DNA from: Acetobacter fallax
Lineage (GTDB): Bacteria; Pseudomonadota; Alphaproteobacteria; Acetobacterales; Acetobacteraceae
Length of the DNA stretch: 64,000 nt
NCBI RefSeq assembly: GCF_011516735.1
Contig: NZ_WOSX01000016.1
Location: 1 to 64,000, forward strand
Direction: 5' to 3'
Shown here: positions 17,080-25,669 of the stretch, piece after piece
How the letters are laid out: the number at the start of each line of letters is the position of its first letter
How positions within the stretch are numbered: position 1 is the stretch's first letter
Program-made: the position numbers and the translations under genes
Notes under the pieces: generated by a model
Told to the model about the DNA's origin: nothing
The model's input: only the letters and a program-made list of their open reading frames with translations
Databases searched by the model: none

Positions 17080-18211
17080 ATGTCCGCCGAGACAGAAGCG
17101 CTCAACGAACAGATTAAGCAGTCGGTCGCGCTGCTGAGGAGGCATCTTTGACTGGGATGTCGCACAGGGCAGACTTGCCGAACTGAACAACCGGGTCGAA
17201 GATCCCGACCTCTGGAACGATGCCGAAGCCGCGCAGAAGCTGATGCGGGAACGCACGCTGCTCGCCAATCAGATCGAAGGTGTGCAAAGCCTCGAAACCG
17301 ACGTGGCGGACAGCATAGAACTGGTCGCCATGGCCGAGGAGGAAGGGGACGCGGCCATGGCCGCCGAAGCGACAAAAACGCTTCGTAAGCTCGCTGAGGA
17401 AGCCCGTCGCCGCGAGACGGAGAGCCTGCTCTCGGGCGAGGCCGATTCCAACGACTGCTACCTCGAAGTCAACGCCGGAGCCGGCGGAACTGAAGCCCAG
17501 GACTGGGCCGAAATGCTGCTGCGGATGTACACCCGCTGGGCCGAAGCCCACGGCTATAAAACAACCCTGATCGAATGCTCCGAAGGCGAACAGGCCGGAA
17601 TCAAATCCGTCACCGTCCAGGTCTCAGGTCCGAATGCCTATGGCTGGCTGAAAACCGAAGCCGGCGTGCATCGCCTCGTGCGCATCTCGCCCTTCGACGC
17701 CGCCGCCCGCCGTCAGACCTCCTTCGCCTCCGTCTGGGTCTTTCCGGTCGTCGACGATACAATCGAGATCGACATCAACGAAGCCGATCTCAGGGTCGAT
17801 ACCTTCCGCGCCTCCGGCGCCGGCGGACAGCACGTCAACAAGACCGAATCCGCCATCCGTATCACCCATATCCCCACAGGTATCGTCGTCGCCTGTCAGA
17901 CCGACCGGTCACAGCACCGCAACCGCGCAACAGCCATGGATATGCTGCGCGCCCGGATGTACGAAGCTGAACTGCAAAGGCGCGAGGCCGCCGCCGCCCA
18001 GACGGAAGCCGCCAAAACGGATATCGGCTGGGGTCACCAGATCCGCTCCTACGTCCTCGCGCCCTACCAGATGGTCAAGGACCTCCGCACCAACGTTGAG
18101 AAAGGCAATCCCGACGCCGTGCTCGACGGCGATCTGGATGACTTCATGGCCGCGTCTCTCGCCGCCCGCGTCGGCGCGACACGCTCGGAAGCGAGCGCCT
18201 CCGCACAGTAA
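17080..18211 (+). CDS. prfB: Peptide chain release factor 2, with programmed +1 frameshift
   Basis: RF2 recognises UGA and UAA. The ATG at 17080 reads 23 codons ([20 protein letters not shown] then RHL) to an in-frame TGA at 17149-17151. A +1 slip at CTT TGA C puts the ribosome into the frame from 17150 ([16 protein letters not shown]) to the stop at 18211, giving 376 residues. AGGAGG lies three bases before the CTT, the internal Shine-Dalgarno that stimulates this frameshift. The UGA-recognition tripeptide SPF is in [12 protein letters not shown], and the GGQ loop in [16 protein letters not shown]. High UGA-decoding activity lowers its own synthesis through this site. It is not a broken gene. 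Confidence 0.97.
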
Positions 18212-18237
18212 GGCGCTGTTACGAATCGCAAACAAAT

Positions 18238-18278
18238 CCGGGCCGGCCTGGTCTGACCAGGCCGGCCCGTTTTTTTTG
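18238..18278 (+). terminator. Rho-independent terminator after prfB
   Basis: A perfect GC-rich hairpin with arms GGGCCGGCCTGG and CCAGGCCGGCCC around a TCTGA loop is followed by G and eight T residues. It lies 27 bp after the prfB stop and ends the mrcA-prfB unit. Confidence 0.93.
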
Positions 18279-19044
18279 CTTTAGAAACAGGCTGTTTCTT
18301 CATTTTCCCGTCAGGTTTCACACATTCACAAAAGAATTATGCCCTGTCATGACGCTGGCATGCCCGATCAGAGACCATTTCTGATCTGTTATATTCAAAA
18401 AAAACATAATTAAATTTCGTATTTTAATTTAATCTGATGAGGAACCATTCGCCCGACAGTCGCGTTTCATCGCGGTAACGGAATAAATCCCTCTGTGACG
18501 CGCCGCATGCCTCCCCGAAGCGACCTCATTCCCGTCCGTAATGTCATTTCCATACCCCGGATCAGGACAGATCACGCTGATGATCGTATCACGGCGACTT
18601 CCGCCGTCCTCATGGCCACAAAACTGACCCGCAGGCTCACTTTCGTCGTGCCTGCGGCGTTAAGCCCCCGGAATGCGTATAAAAAATGGAGCCTGTTTAG
18701 CAGGCAGTTTTCTGACCACCCGTAGTCGTCAGCGCAGCCATCTGGCTGTCGTCCGCCGTTCTTACACAGAAATGAAACCTGCGTAATTTTTAGGCTTCCT
18801 GCCCCCGGCGCGAACGTTTTCATTTCGGTTAATATCTTTCTTGACATCATCGGCCGTCGATAGCCCAATCGAGAGGCCAGAGGCTCGATCCGTCCTGCCT
18901 GTCGCCCTTGTCCAGACGGCAGGAGGGGCGGGGGAGTGTCACAGGGCTGCATGGCCAGCGGTTCAGGAGAGTCCGGCTGTGCGTCCGTGAGTTCACAAAA
19001 CTCACTGGCGAAGTCAGGTGACAGAAGTCGAGGAGGTTTCCAGT
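18279..19044. other. Long intergenic region upstream of tonB
   Basis: About 765 bases have no convincing gene. The first third is AT-rich, with an imperfect inverted repeat AATTAAATTT...ATTTTAATT around 18408-18430. Short frames across the rest have no family resemblance. A TTGACA hexamer at about 18842 could be a -35 element for the tonB operon, but a good -10 partner is not evident. I looked for a Fur box (GATAATGATAATCATTATC-like) and did not find one. The size leaves room for an unrecognised small RNA or decayed gene. Confidence 0.4.
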
Positions 19045-19707
19045 ATGATGGACTACGCGCAACAGCAACGAAATCCGATGCAAAAGGCCATCGGTATCGG
19101 AGGTGTTGCCTTTCTGGCCGTGCTCATGGGCGTGATCTACTACACGTGGGTCGATAAACAGCCGAAATCCGAGACGCACGCGCCGATCAAGACCGAGGTG
19201 ATCAAGGAGGTGAAGCCACCGCCGCCACCACCGCCACCGCCACCACCTCCGCAGATGACCACGCCACCGCCGCCGTATATTCCGCCGCCGAAGATTCAGG
19301 TGCAGCCGCCGCCGCAGCAGGTCATCCAGCACGTGACCCACACGCCGCCGCCGAAGGCCATGCCACCGGCAACGGTGCAGTCGCCGCCATCTCCGGCAGC
19401 TCCGGTCGGCCCGCCGGTCCCGGATCATCTCGCCGGATCGCGTCCGATCAACCATGTTGAGCTCGAGTATCCCTCGGAAGCTCAGGATGAAGGCCGCGAA
19501 GGTAAGGCAACAGTGGTCTGCGACGTCGAGCCAAGCGGCCAGACAAGCAACTGTAAGGTCACGAGCGTCTCCGGCGGTCAGGATTTTGCCCGGGCGGCTC
19601 TCGATTATGTCCGGAAGGCCAGATACCAGCCGGCAACAGCGAATGGCGTTCCGATCAAAGAGTTCCACCACGCCTACACGATCACCTTCAGCCTGAGTGA
19701 CGAGTAA
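19045..19707 (+). CDS. tonB: TonB energy-transducing protein
   Basis: The protein has 220 residues. TonB carries proton-motive energy from ExbB-ExbD across the periplasm to outer-membrane receptors for siderophores, heme or vitamin B12. AGGAGG eight bases upstream fixes the ATG at 19045. One membrane anchor (about residues 18-35, IGIGGVAFLAVLMGVIYY) is followed by a Pro-rich spacer with an uninterrupted run of twelve prolines. The C-terminal TonB domain begins near SRPINHVELEYPSEAQDEGR and contains GKATVVCDVEPSG and ARYQPATANGVPI. The two Cys residues in that domain could pair. It heads a five-gene operon with exbB, two exbD genes and a TPR gene. Confidence 0.93.
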   Translation: MMDYAQQQRNPMQKAIGIGGVAFLAVLMGVIYYTWVDKQPKSETHAPIKTEVIKEVKPPPPPPPPPPPPQMTTPPPPYIPPPKIQVQPPPQQVIQHVTHTPPPKAMPPATVQSPPSPAAPVGPPVPDHLAGSRPINHVELEYPSEAQDEGREGKATVVCDVEPSGQTSNCKVTSVSGGQDFARAALDYVRKARYQPATANGVPIKEFHHAYTITFSLSDE

Positions 19708-19772
19708 TCGTCACAAGCCAGCGTAGTAACGATCTCACCAGCAGCTGCCATACAGAATCACGGCAGCTGCTC

Positions 19773-20828
19773 ATGACGAGGACCAGAATTACAATGACAA
19801 GACTGCTTCGCCGCTTTTCGCTCCCCGGTATGGCCGTTCCCGCGCTGGCGGTTCTGCTGAGTTCGGCCGCTCCGGTTGTCGCGTTCGCTCAGGACACGCA
19901 GCCACCGGCGACCGATGCCCCCGCTCCCGCAGCAGCTCCCGCGCCCGATGCCGCTCCGGCACCCGACGCATCCGCTCCTGCGGCAGCCCCGGCCGGCGAC
20001 GCCGCAGCCCCTGCTCCCGCAGCAGACGCGCCTGCTCCCGCCACCGATGCGCCAGCCCCGGCTCCGATCGAAGCCGCAGCCCCGCCAGCCCCGGCCGGTA
20101 ACCCGTACGGCCTCGGCGCTCTCTGGGCCAACGGCGACATCATCGCCCGTGGCGTGCTCGTCATCATGGTCATCATGTCGGTCGGCACATGGTACATCAT
20201 GATCACGAAGTTCTTCGAGCAGGCCAAACTGTTCGGTGCCGCCAAGGAAGCCGCGAAAAACTTCTGGTCAAAGCCCTCCCTCCAGGAAGGCGCTTCTTCC
20301 CTGAAGAGCTCCTCGCCGTTCCGCTACATCGCCGATACCGGCATCGTCTCCGCCGAACACCACGAAGGCACGATGCAGGAATCCATCGACCTCAGCGACT
20401 GGACATCCTCGCAGATCCAGCGCGCGGTTGACTCCGTGCAGAGCAACCTCCAGGGCGGCCTCGCCTTCCTCGGAACCGTCGGCTCGACCTCACCGTTCGT
20501 CGGTCTGTTCGGAACCGTCTGGGGTATCTATCACGCCCTGACAGCCATCGGCATCGCAGGCCAGGCCTCGATCGACAAAGTCGCCGGCCCTGTCGGTGAA
20601 TCGCTGATCATGACAGCCATCGGTCTCGGAACCGCCGTCCCGGCCGTGCTCGGTTACAACCTCCTCGTCCGTCGCAACAAAGGCGCCATGGATAAGGTCC
20701 GTAACTTCGCGTCCGATCTTCAGTCCATCCTCATCGGTGGCTTCCGTCATGGCGCGGCTCATGAGACAATCGTCGTCCGCTCAGACAACTCGCCGACCAC
20801 GTCAACCGTCTCCAACCGGGTGGCCTGA
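19773..20828 (+). CDS. exbB: ExbB proton-channel subunit with Pro/Ala-rich N-terminal export region
   Basis: The protein has 351 residues, about 100 more than E. coli ExbB. A signal peptide (cleavage near VVAFAQ) precedes about 75 residues of Ala/Pro/Asp repeats, so the mature N-terminus is periplasmic. The channel domain follows: helix GVLVIMVIMSVGTWYIMITKFFEQ, then GLAFLGTVGSTSPFVGLFGT VWG and the third helix IGLGTAVPAVLGYNLLVRR. It forms the pentameric channel that, with ExbD, drives TonB. In-frame ATG codons at 19773 and 19794 are both possible starts. Extended ExbB proteins of this kind are common in Acetobacteraceae. Confidence 0.93.
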   Translation: MTRTRITMTRLLRRFSLPGMAVPALAVLLSSAAPVVAFAQDTQPPATDAPAPAAAPAPDAAPAPDASAPAAAPAGDAAAPAPAADAPAPATDAPAPAPIEAAAPPAPAGNPYGLGALWANGDIIARGVLVIMVIMSVGTWYIMITKFFEQAKLFGAAKEAAKNFWSKPSLQEGASSLKSSSPFRYIADTGIVSAEHHEGTMQESIDLSDWTSSQIQRAVDSVQSNLQGGLAFLGTVGSTSPFVGLFGTVWGIYHALTAIGIAGQASIDKVAGPVGESLIMTAIGLGTAVPAVLGYNLLVRRNKGAMDKVRNFASDLQSILIGGFRHGAAHETIVVRSDNSPTTSTVSNRVA

Positions 20829-20831
20829 ACC

Positions 20832-21254
20832 ATGGGAATGTCCGTCGGAGGCGGTGGTGACGAAGACGAGGTCGTATCCGCGATTAACACGACGCCCCTC
20901 GTCGACGTCATGCTGGTGCTGCTCATCATCTTCCTGATCACCATTCCGGTGGCGACCCATTCGGTGAAGGTGCAGCTGCCAAAGGACGCCGATACCCCAA
21001 GCAAGATCAAGCCAAACAATATTACTCTGGCGGTGACTGCGGACGGGACGGCATACTGGAACGAAACCCCCATCAAGGGCCATGCCGATCTTCTGGCGCG
21101 GCTCGAGAAGGTGGCCGTACTGAAGCCTCAGCCACAGATCATGATCCGTGGCGATGCGGCAGCAAAGTATGAAGCCGTCGGTAAGCTGGTCGCGATCTGT
21201 CAGGAAGCGGGCATCTACCACATCGACTTCATCACCGAGCAGCCCCACTCGTAA
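20832..21254 (+). CDS. exbD: ExbD subunit 1
   Basis: The protein has 140 residues: a short cytoplasmic N-terminus, one membrane helix and a periplasmic domain. The helix begins INTTPLVDVMLVLLIIFLIT, and its Asp is the proton-carrying residue of the ExbD/TolR family. The ATG follows the exbB stop by 3 bp, so the two are translationally close. It pairs with ExbB and TonB in iron-complex uptake. Confidence 0.94.
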   Translation: MGMSVGGGGDEDEVVSAINTTPLVDVMLVLLIIFLITIPVATHSVKVQLPKDADTPSKIKPNNITLAVTADGTAYWNETPIKGHADLLARLEKVAVLKPQPQIMIRGDAAAKYEAVGKLVAICQEAGIYHIDFITEQPHS

Positions 21255-21382
21255 GTGATGAGAACCGTGTCCGCCACGCAACGTGGCGGGCACGTCAGCC
21301 CAAACCAGGTCCCGCAGGCGTCTCAGCAGTTTCAGGACCGTGACGTGACGCCGCGGGATCAATGTGAGAGAGTGATGCCACT

Positions 21383-21820
21383 ATGGGCATGAATGTCGGA
21401 TCCGATAGCACGACGGAAGACGAAGGCATTGTCGATATCAACACCACGCCGTTGATCGACGTGATGCTGGTGTTGCTGATCATGCTCATCATCACCATTC
21501 CGCTCCAGACCCATTCTGTTTCAATGGATCTGCCACAGGGTAACCCGCCGCCGTCGTCCGCTCCGGACCCGAAGGTGGTGACTGTCGCGATCGATTTCGA
21601 TAACAGCGTCTCCTGGAACGGAACCCCCATAACCAGCGAAGCTGATCTCCAGTCGCGGTTCATGCAGGCTGCTTCGACACCGGACCAGCCGGAGATGCAT
21701 ATCCATCCAAACCGCCTGGCTGATTACAGGACCGTCGCCCACGTCCTTGCCGATGCCCAGAGACTTGGCATCACAAAGATGGGGATCGTCGGTCAGGATC
21801 AGTTCATGGAAGGACAATGA
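21383..21820 (+). CDS. exbD: ExbD subunit 2
   Basis: The protein has 145 residues and is a paralogue of the preceding ExbD. The motif DINTTPLIDVMLVLLIMLII carries the same essential Asp, and the N-terminal MGMNVGSDS mirrors MGMSVGGGG of copy 1. The periplasmic part has diverged and has a Pro-rich linker (GNPPPSSAPDP). A 128-bp gap separates it from copy 1. Two-ExbD operons are known in Xanthomonas, where the second copy is needed only for some functions; whether that holds here is unknown. Confidence 0.93.
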   Translation: MGMNVGSDSTTEDEGIVDINTTPLIDVMLVLLIMLIITIPLQTHSVSMDLPQGNPPPSSAPDPKVVTVAIDFDNSVSWNGTPITSEADLQSRFMQAASTPDQPEMHIHPNRLADYRTVAHVLADAQRLGITKMGIVGQDQFMEGQ

Positions 21821-21824
21821 CCTG

Positions 21825-23066
21825 ATGTCGTTTCGTCTATCGCGCATGGCGCTTCTCGCCAGCGCTATGTTTTGTCTGCCACTGTCAGTTTCCGGCGCCT
21901 CGTCCGCGCAGGCCGCCGACACTCTGAGTCCTGCGGTCGGAAAGCCCCTGCAGGCCGCTCAGTCGGCACTCGCCGGACATAATTACAGCAAGGCCATGGC
22001 CGCGGTGAACGAAGCCGACGCGGTCAAAGGAAAGAACGACTACGAGTCCTACACAATCGAGCAGATGCGCGCCGCCGTCGCCGCTCAGTCCGGTGACGTC
22101 GCCGCCGCAACCTCGGCTTACGACAAACTGATCGCCTCATCGCGCACGCCCAAAGACGCCAAAGCCCAGATGCTGATGGCCGAAGCGACAATGGCCTACA
22201 CGGCGAAGGACTACGCGCACGCCGTCCCCGCCATCGAACGCTACCTGAAACAGGTCGGCCCGAACGCGCAGATGGAAACCCTGCTCGTTCAGTCCTACTA
22301 CCTTCAGAACGACTTCAAAAACGCCGCCCGCGTCCAGCAGACGATGATCGACGAGACCCTGAAGGCGAAAAAGGTCCCGACCGAAAACCAGCTCCAGCTT
22401 CTCGCCACCTGCCAGTCGCAGATGAAAGACACAGGTGCGATGACGCACACCTATGTCCTCCTCGCGACCTATTACCCGAAGCCGGAATACTGGGCCCTGC
22501 TCCTGCACGGACTGGTCACCAACCCGAAGCTGCCTCCGGCGCTCCAGCTTGACGTCTATCGTATCCGCCTCGCAGCCGGAAATCTGACGGCAACAGGCGA
22601 TTTCATGGATGCGACAGAAATCGCCATGCAGATGGGGCTGCCACAGATCGCCCTGAACATCATGAACCAGGGTTACGCCACCGGCGCCCTCGGCAAGGAT
22701 GCAGGCGCAGCCCGTGAAGCGAAGCTGAAAGCCCTCGTCGTCAAAACCGTCGAAACCAAAAAGGCCTCTGCGGACGCGGATACAGCCGAGGCAGCCAAAG
22801 CCCCGAGCGGTAACGCCCTGATCACCGCCGGCTACAACTACGTCACCTTCGGTCAGGTCGATAAAGGCCTCGACGTGATCAGACAGGGCATCGCCAAAGG
22901 CCCGTTCGACATCAACGTCGCCAAACTCCGTCTCGGTGAAGCCCAGATGGATGCCGGCCGCACCGCCGACGCCATCGCCACCTTCGACACCGTCGATGGC
23001 GATAACGGCGCCAAAGACATCGCGGAACTCTGGGCTCTGAAGCTCAAATCCGCCGCGAAAAAATAA
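21825..23066 (+). CDS. Exported TPR-repeat protein of the tonB operon
   Basis: The protein has 413 residues. A Sec signal peptide (cleavage near SSAQAAD) is followed by helical repeats of TPR type: ALAGHNYSKAMAAVNEADAV, AYTAKDYAHAVPAIERYLKQ and, near the C-terminus, LRLGEAQMDAGRTADAIATF. It starts 4 bp after exbD2 with GGAAGGACA upstream and a terminator follows its stop, so it is the last gene of the TonB operon. TPR proteins in this place probably help assemble or couple the TonB complex in the periplasm. That role is inferred from position, not from a motif. Confidence 0.8.
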   Translation: MSFRLSRMALLASAMFCLPLSVSGASSAQAADTLSPAVGKPLQAAQSALAGHNYSKAMAAVNEADAVKGKNDYESYTIEQMRAAVAAQSGDVAAATSAYDKLIASSRTPKDAKAQMLMAEATMAYTAKDYAHAVPAIERYLKQVGPNAQMETLLVQSYYLQNDFKNAARVQQTMIDETLKAKKVPTENQLQLLATCQSQMKDTGAMTHTYVLLATYYPKPEYWALLLHGLVTNPKLPPALQLDVYRIRLAAGNLTATGDFMDATEIAMQMGLPQIALNIMNQGYATGALGKDAGAAREAKLKALVVKTVETKKASADADTAEAAKAPSGNALITAGYNYVTFGQVDKGLDVIRQGIAKGPFDINVAKLRLGEAQMDAGRTADAIATFDTVDGDNGAKDIAELWALKLKSAAKK

Positions 23067-23094
23067 AACATAGCGCCATCACCAGTGCGTCGTG

Positions 23095-23129
23095 CAGGCC
23101 GGGGTCGAAAGATCCTGGCCTTTTTTTAT
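23095..23129 (+). terminator. Rho-independent terminator of the tonB operon
   Basis: The hairpin CAGGCCGGGGTC-GAAA-GATCCTGGCCT is followed by a T-rich run (TTTTTTTATT), 29 bp after the TPR-protein stop. It also marks where the high-GC core sequence gives way to the AT-richer island. Confidence 0.85.
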
Positions 23130-23304
23130 TATGAACAGCACCCGCAAGGCTCGGCCCTTCACCTCATTAATCCAGCGATCACAGACTTTGCCAATATGTC
23201 GGCTTACGCCCTCATGTCAGTCATTCAGCAGTTCGTTTGCGTTTCCCGAAAGCAGACACTTCATATCTTGAAAGAGAACATCTACTCGCATTGACTGGGT
23301 TTTC

Positions 23305-23700
23305 TCATTGGAGTGCCCCCAGCACCTGATCGCTGCCACTACCTTCCAGAACGTGCGTCAGTTCATCCACTAGACAGATGCGCTCTTTCCGAAACTGATA
23401 AAAAGCCACGACCTTGATCCGGCTTTGCTCGCCAGAGAGACGTCTTGCGTGCGCCACGTGAACGGTGGCTGCTTTATCGCCTTCACATACGACATGCTGA
23501 ATATCTATTTCCAACGAACCAAGAGTGTTACGTAAGGCATGCGTGTGGGCTTGGAAGTCGCCCAATGTCATTTCACGTCCATCGACGAATTGCCGATAGT
23601 CCGGCGTCATGAAATCAAGCAACCTGTCCGGAGTTGAAGCAAAGTCCGTGAATGTGGCGAACATTTCCCGGATGAGCTGCTCAAGGCGTGTGGAGGACAT
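23305..23700 (-). CDS. SnoaL-like / NTF2-fold protein
   Basis: The protein has 131 residues. The pattern of an N-terminal helix, DRLLDFMTPDYRQFVDGREM and then strands with KVVAFYQFRKERICLVDELTH is that of the SnoaL-like NTF2-fold superfamily, whose members include small cyclases, isomerases and proteins with no known activity. The gene is divergent from the AraC-type regulator at 23794 with 93 bp between them, so that regulator probably controls it. No catalytic residues can be assigned. Confidence 0.7.
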   Translation of the reverse strand: MSSTRLEQLIREMFATFTDFASTPDRLLDFMTPDYRQFVDGREMTLGDFQAHTHALRNTLGSLEIDIQHVVCEGDKAATVHVAHARRLSGEQSRIKVVAFYQFRKERICLVDELTHVLEGSGSDQVLGALQ

Positions 23701-23793
23701 GAAACCCCTTTTGATCTTGTGGATTGAGTGGATCGGAAGATTTTAAAGGAGAACCTGTTGGCATTCTTCCGACAGTAGGCCACAATTCGACTC

Positions 23794-24606
23794 ATGTACG
23801 CCAAATCGTTTTGTTTTTTATCAGAAGATGTTGCCTCATCTCGTAGCACTCTCTGGCTATTTGGAAGTCCCGTAAGACAGACGGATCGGCGGACTACTGA
23901 CCCGCATGTTCACGAAAGGGGGCAGATATTCGTCGTGGAAAGCGGTGTTATGGCCGTGATAACCCAAAGTTCTTACTGGCTAATCGTGCCAGGACAGCTT
24001 CTCTGGTTGCCTCCTGGCTTTGTTCATGAGGCACGCTCCCACGGCGCTATCGCAGGCTGGAGCCTGTATATTACTGCTGAAAGGTGTTCTTCGGTTGCGC
24101 ACGATCCTTTTGTATCAGACTGCACGCGATTACTGTTGGCTCAGGTTGAACGTCTGTCGAAAAATGCAAAAGAAGCAGCATGTCAGGCAAGTTTTACAAG
24201 GCTGTCTGAAAGTTTCTGGGATGAATTTCTGTCCATACCGCGTCATTCTGTCTCACTGCCTTTTCCTGAAGACGCTCGGCTAAAGCGGGTAACAGAAGCT
24301 CTGAGTGCCATTCCTGCTGATCCGCGAAGCCAGCAGGAATGGGCAGATATGGCAGGCATGTCTTTGCGGTCGTTCATTCGGCATTTTACCGCCGAGATGG
24401 GAATGCCGTTTTCAGTTTGGCGGCAGCGTCTGCGTATTCTTAATGCGCAGGAGAGGCTGGCGCGACGTGAGCGTGTGACGGATGTCGCCGCCGCAGTCGG
24501 TTACGAAAGTCTGGGCGCATTTACTGCGGCCTTTAGAAAAGCCACTGGATGTAGCCCTAGCGCCCATGCGCAACGCTGCCGTAATGGAGCAACTTACCAA
24601 ATGTGA
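23794..24606 (+). CDS. AraC-family transcriptional regulator
   Basis: The protein has 270 residues. The N-terminal cupin-type sensor has HVHERGQIFVVESGVMAVIT and PPGFVHEARSHG, as in AraC/RmlC-fold ligand-binding domains. The C-terminal double helix-turn-helix runs from about 175, with QQEWADMAGMSLRSFIRHF and VTDVAAAVGYESLGAFTAAF followed by RKATGCSPSAHAQR. It is divergent from the SnoaL-like gene, its likely target. Base composition is lower in GC than the flanking core genes, in keeping with the surrounding accessory segment. Confidence 0.9.
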   Translation: MYAKSFCFLSEDVASSRSTLWLFGSPVRQTDRRTTDPHVHERGQIFVVESGVMAVITQSSYWLIVPGQLLWLPPGFVHEARSHGAIAGWSLYITAERCSSVAHDPFVSDCTRLLLAQVERLSKNAKEAACQASFTRLSESFWDEFLSIPRHSVSLPFPEDARLKRVTEALSAIPADPRSQQEWADMAGMSLRSFIRHFTAEMGMPFSVWRQRLRILNAQERLARRERVTDVAAAVGYESLGAFTAAFRKATGCSPSAHAQRCRNGATYQM

Positions 24607-24734
24607 ATATGAAACTGGCAATCTTTGCCGTTGATGAGCGTTCACTAAATAGCCTGCTGTCGCCTACTTGCCGGTCGTTCAGGCTGCGGTGTTGCATTTC
24701 GCATAGCGGACATGATTGATTCAAAATCCTTTTA

Positions 24735-24930
24735 TCTGGATTTCACGTCGAGATCATCCGCAGCAAAAACGGAGGAAAGGGTTTCGAGGCGCTTCCGCGA
24801 CGCTGGATGATCGAAAAGGACTTTGGGCTGGATGATCCGTTGGTGGCGGCTCGTGCGGTGGCTACGAGCACCGCGTCGACATGTCACAGGCCATGACCTT
24901 CGTCGCCATAGGCACCAAATCTCAGGCGCA
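24735..24930 (+). pseudogene. IS5-family (IS1031-like) transposase, C-terminal fragment
   Basis: The frame from about 24737 reads FHVEIIRSKNGGKGFEALPR, then RWMIEKDFG. This is the conserved C-terminal block (E-I-I...GFE-LPRRW-ER) of IS1031-type IS5 transposases. After a frameshift the tail continues as RWWRLVRWLREHRVDMSQAM. Everything upstream in the gene is missing. It marks the left edge of the GNAT/ImmA segment. Confidence 0.7.
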
Positions 24931-24988
24931 GGAATGCTCACTCGTGATTTTCCAAATAGGCGTTAAGGGATTGAAAATATTTTGTGAA

Positions 24989-24994
24989 TATACT
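24989..24994 (+). promoter_or_regulatory. Candidate -10 element upstream of the GNAT-like gene
   Basis: A TATACT hexamer lies 14 bases before the ATG at 25009 in a strongly AT-rich stretch. If used, transcription would start about 7-8 bases before the start codon, so the mRNA would be leaderless or nearly so. No Shine-Dalgarno is visible before that ATG, which fits. No good -35 hexamer is at the right distance. Confidence 0.35.
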
Positions 24995-25008
24995 AGCAAA
25001 ATAGCATA

Positions 25009-25632
25009 ATGATACCTCTTTCCCTTCCCCGTCGTCGCTTTCAGTTAGATGGTTGCAATGGCCCTGTGGTATTGCAGGTTAATGATGAAATCTCAGAAGA
25101 AGCACTTCAGCAGTGGGAAAGAGAATGGAAGCCTATACTAGATAATAACAAAGAAAAATGTGAAGACCATCATTGGCCGTGGAGAGACATACAAAAAACT
25201 ATCGATAACAAGATTACTTTGGGGTTTTCTTTATTCGACGGTCAAGAATGCCAAGCTATGATGGTCATCAAAGCTGACGAGATCATGCGCAGTGCCCGTG
25301 AAGGTGGAAGAAAATGTGTCTACCTTGAATTTATTGCTGTAGCTCCATGGCATCGACATTGCCTTCGCGACCAATTCCCAACGCGTTACAAACCTGTGGG
25401 ACGATGTCTAGTTTATCGAGCTATAGAAGTTAGTAATGTGTTGGGCTATGATGGGCGCATAGCGTGGCATTCTTTGCCCGGTGCGGTGAGTGCCTACAAA
25501 GCAATGTTTTCTCCGCTGGATACAATGGGCATGGATGAAGACTATGGGTTAGAGTGGTATGAGGCGGGGCGGGTTGCGGCCTCACGTTTTAGTGAATTTA
25601 TGATGCCACTAATTGTGGGGACGGTTAAGTAG
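25009..25632 (+). CDS. GNAT-like acetyltransferase paired with an ImmA/IrrE peptidase gene
   Basis: The protein has 207 residues. The middle and C-terminal parts resemble the GNAT fold: the strand VYLEFIAVAPWHR, a helix with PVGRCLVYRAIEVSNVLGYD, then the strand RIAWHSLPGAVSAYKAMF. The usual Gln/Arg-x-x-Gly-x-Gly/Ala acetyl-CoA loop is not clean: RDQFPTRYKPVGR replaces it, so activity is uncertain. Codon use and GC are much lower than in the core genes. The ImmA/IrrE gene follows on the same strand after about 40 bp. Small GNAT proteins act as toxins in some two-gene modules; that role here is an inference from pairing. Confidence 0.6.
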   Translation: MIPLSLPRRRFQLDGCNGPVVLQVNDEISEEALQQWEREWKPILDNNKEKCEDHHWPWRDIQKTIDNKITLGFSLFDGQECQAMMVIKADEIMRSAREGGRKCVYLEFIAVAPWHRHCLRDQFPTRYKPVGRCLVYRAIEVSNVLGYDGRIAWHSLPGAVSAYKAMFSPLDTMGMDEDYGLEWYEAGRVAASRFSEFMMPLIVGTVK

Positions 25633-25669
25633 TTTGGTTGAGGTAATTGCAGTGGAAAGGTCTGAAGCG

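Noticed and set aside
17243-18211. prfB as a gene starting at the internal ATG at 17243, or as a frameshifted pseudogene
   Set aside because: The upstream codons, AGGAGG and CTT-TGA-C site are the known programmed frameshift of RF2. The full protein is intact.
18495-18952. Short open frames in the gap upstream of tonB
   Set aside because: No ribosome site, no recognisable domain and no coding-type composition. Kept as an intergenic region.
18838-19044. Fur-box control of the tonB operon
   Set aside because: I searched the upstream region by eye for a GATAAT-type inverted repeat and found none good enough to report.
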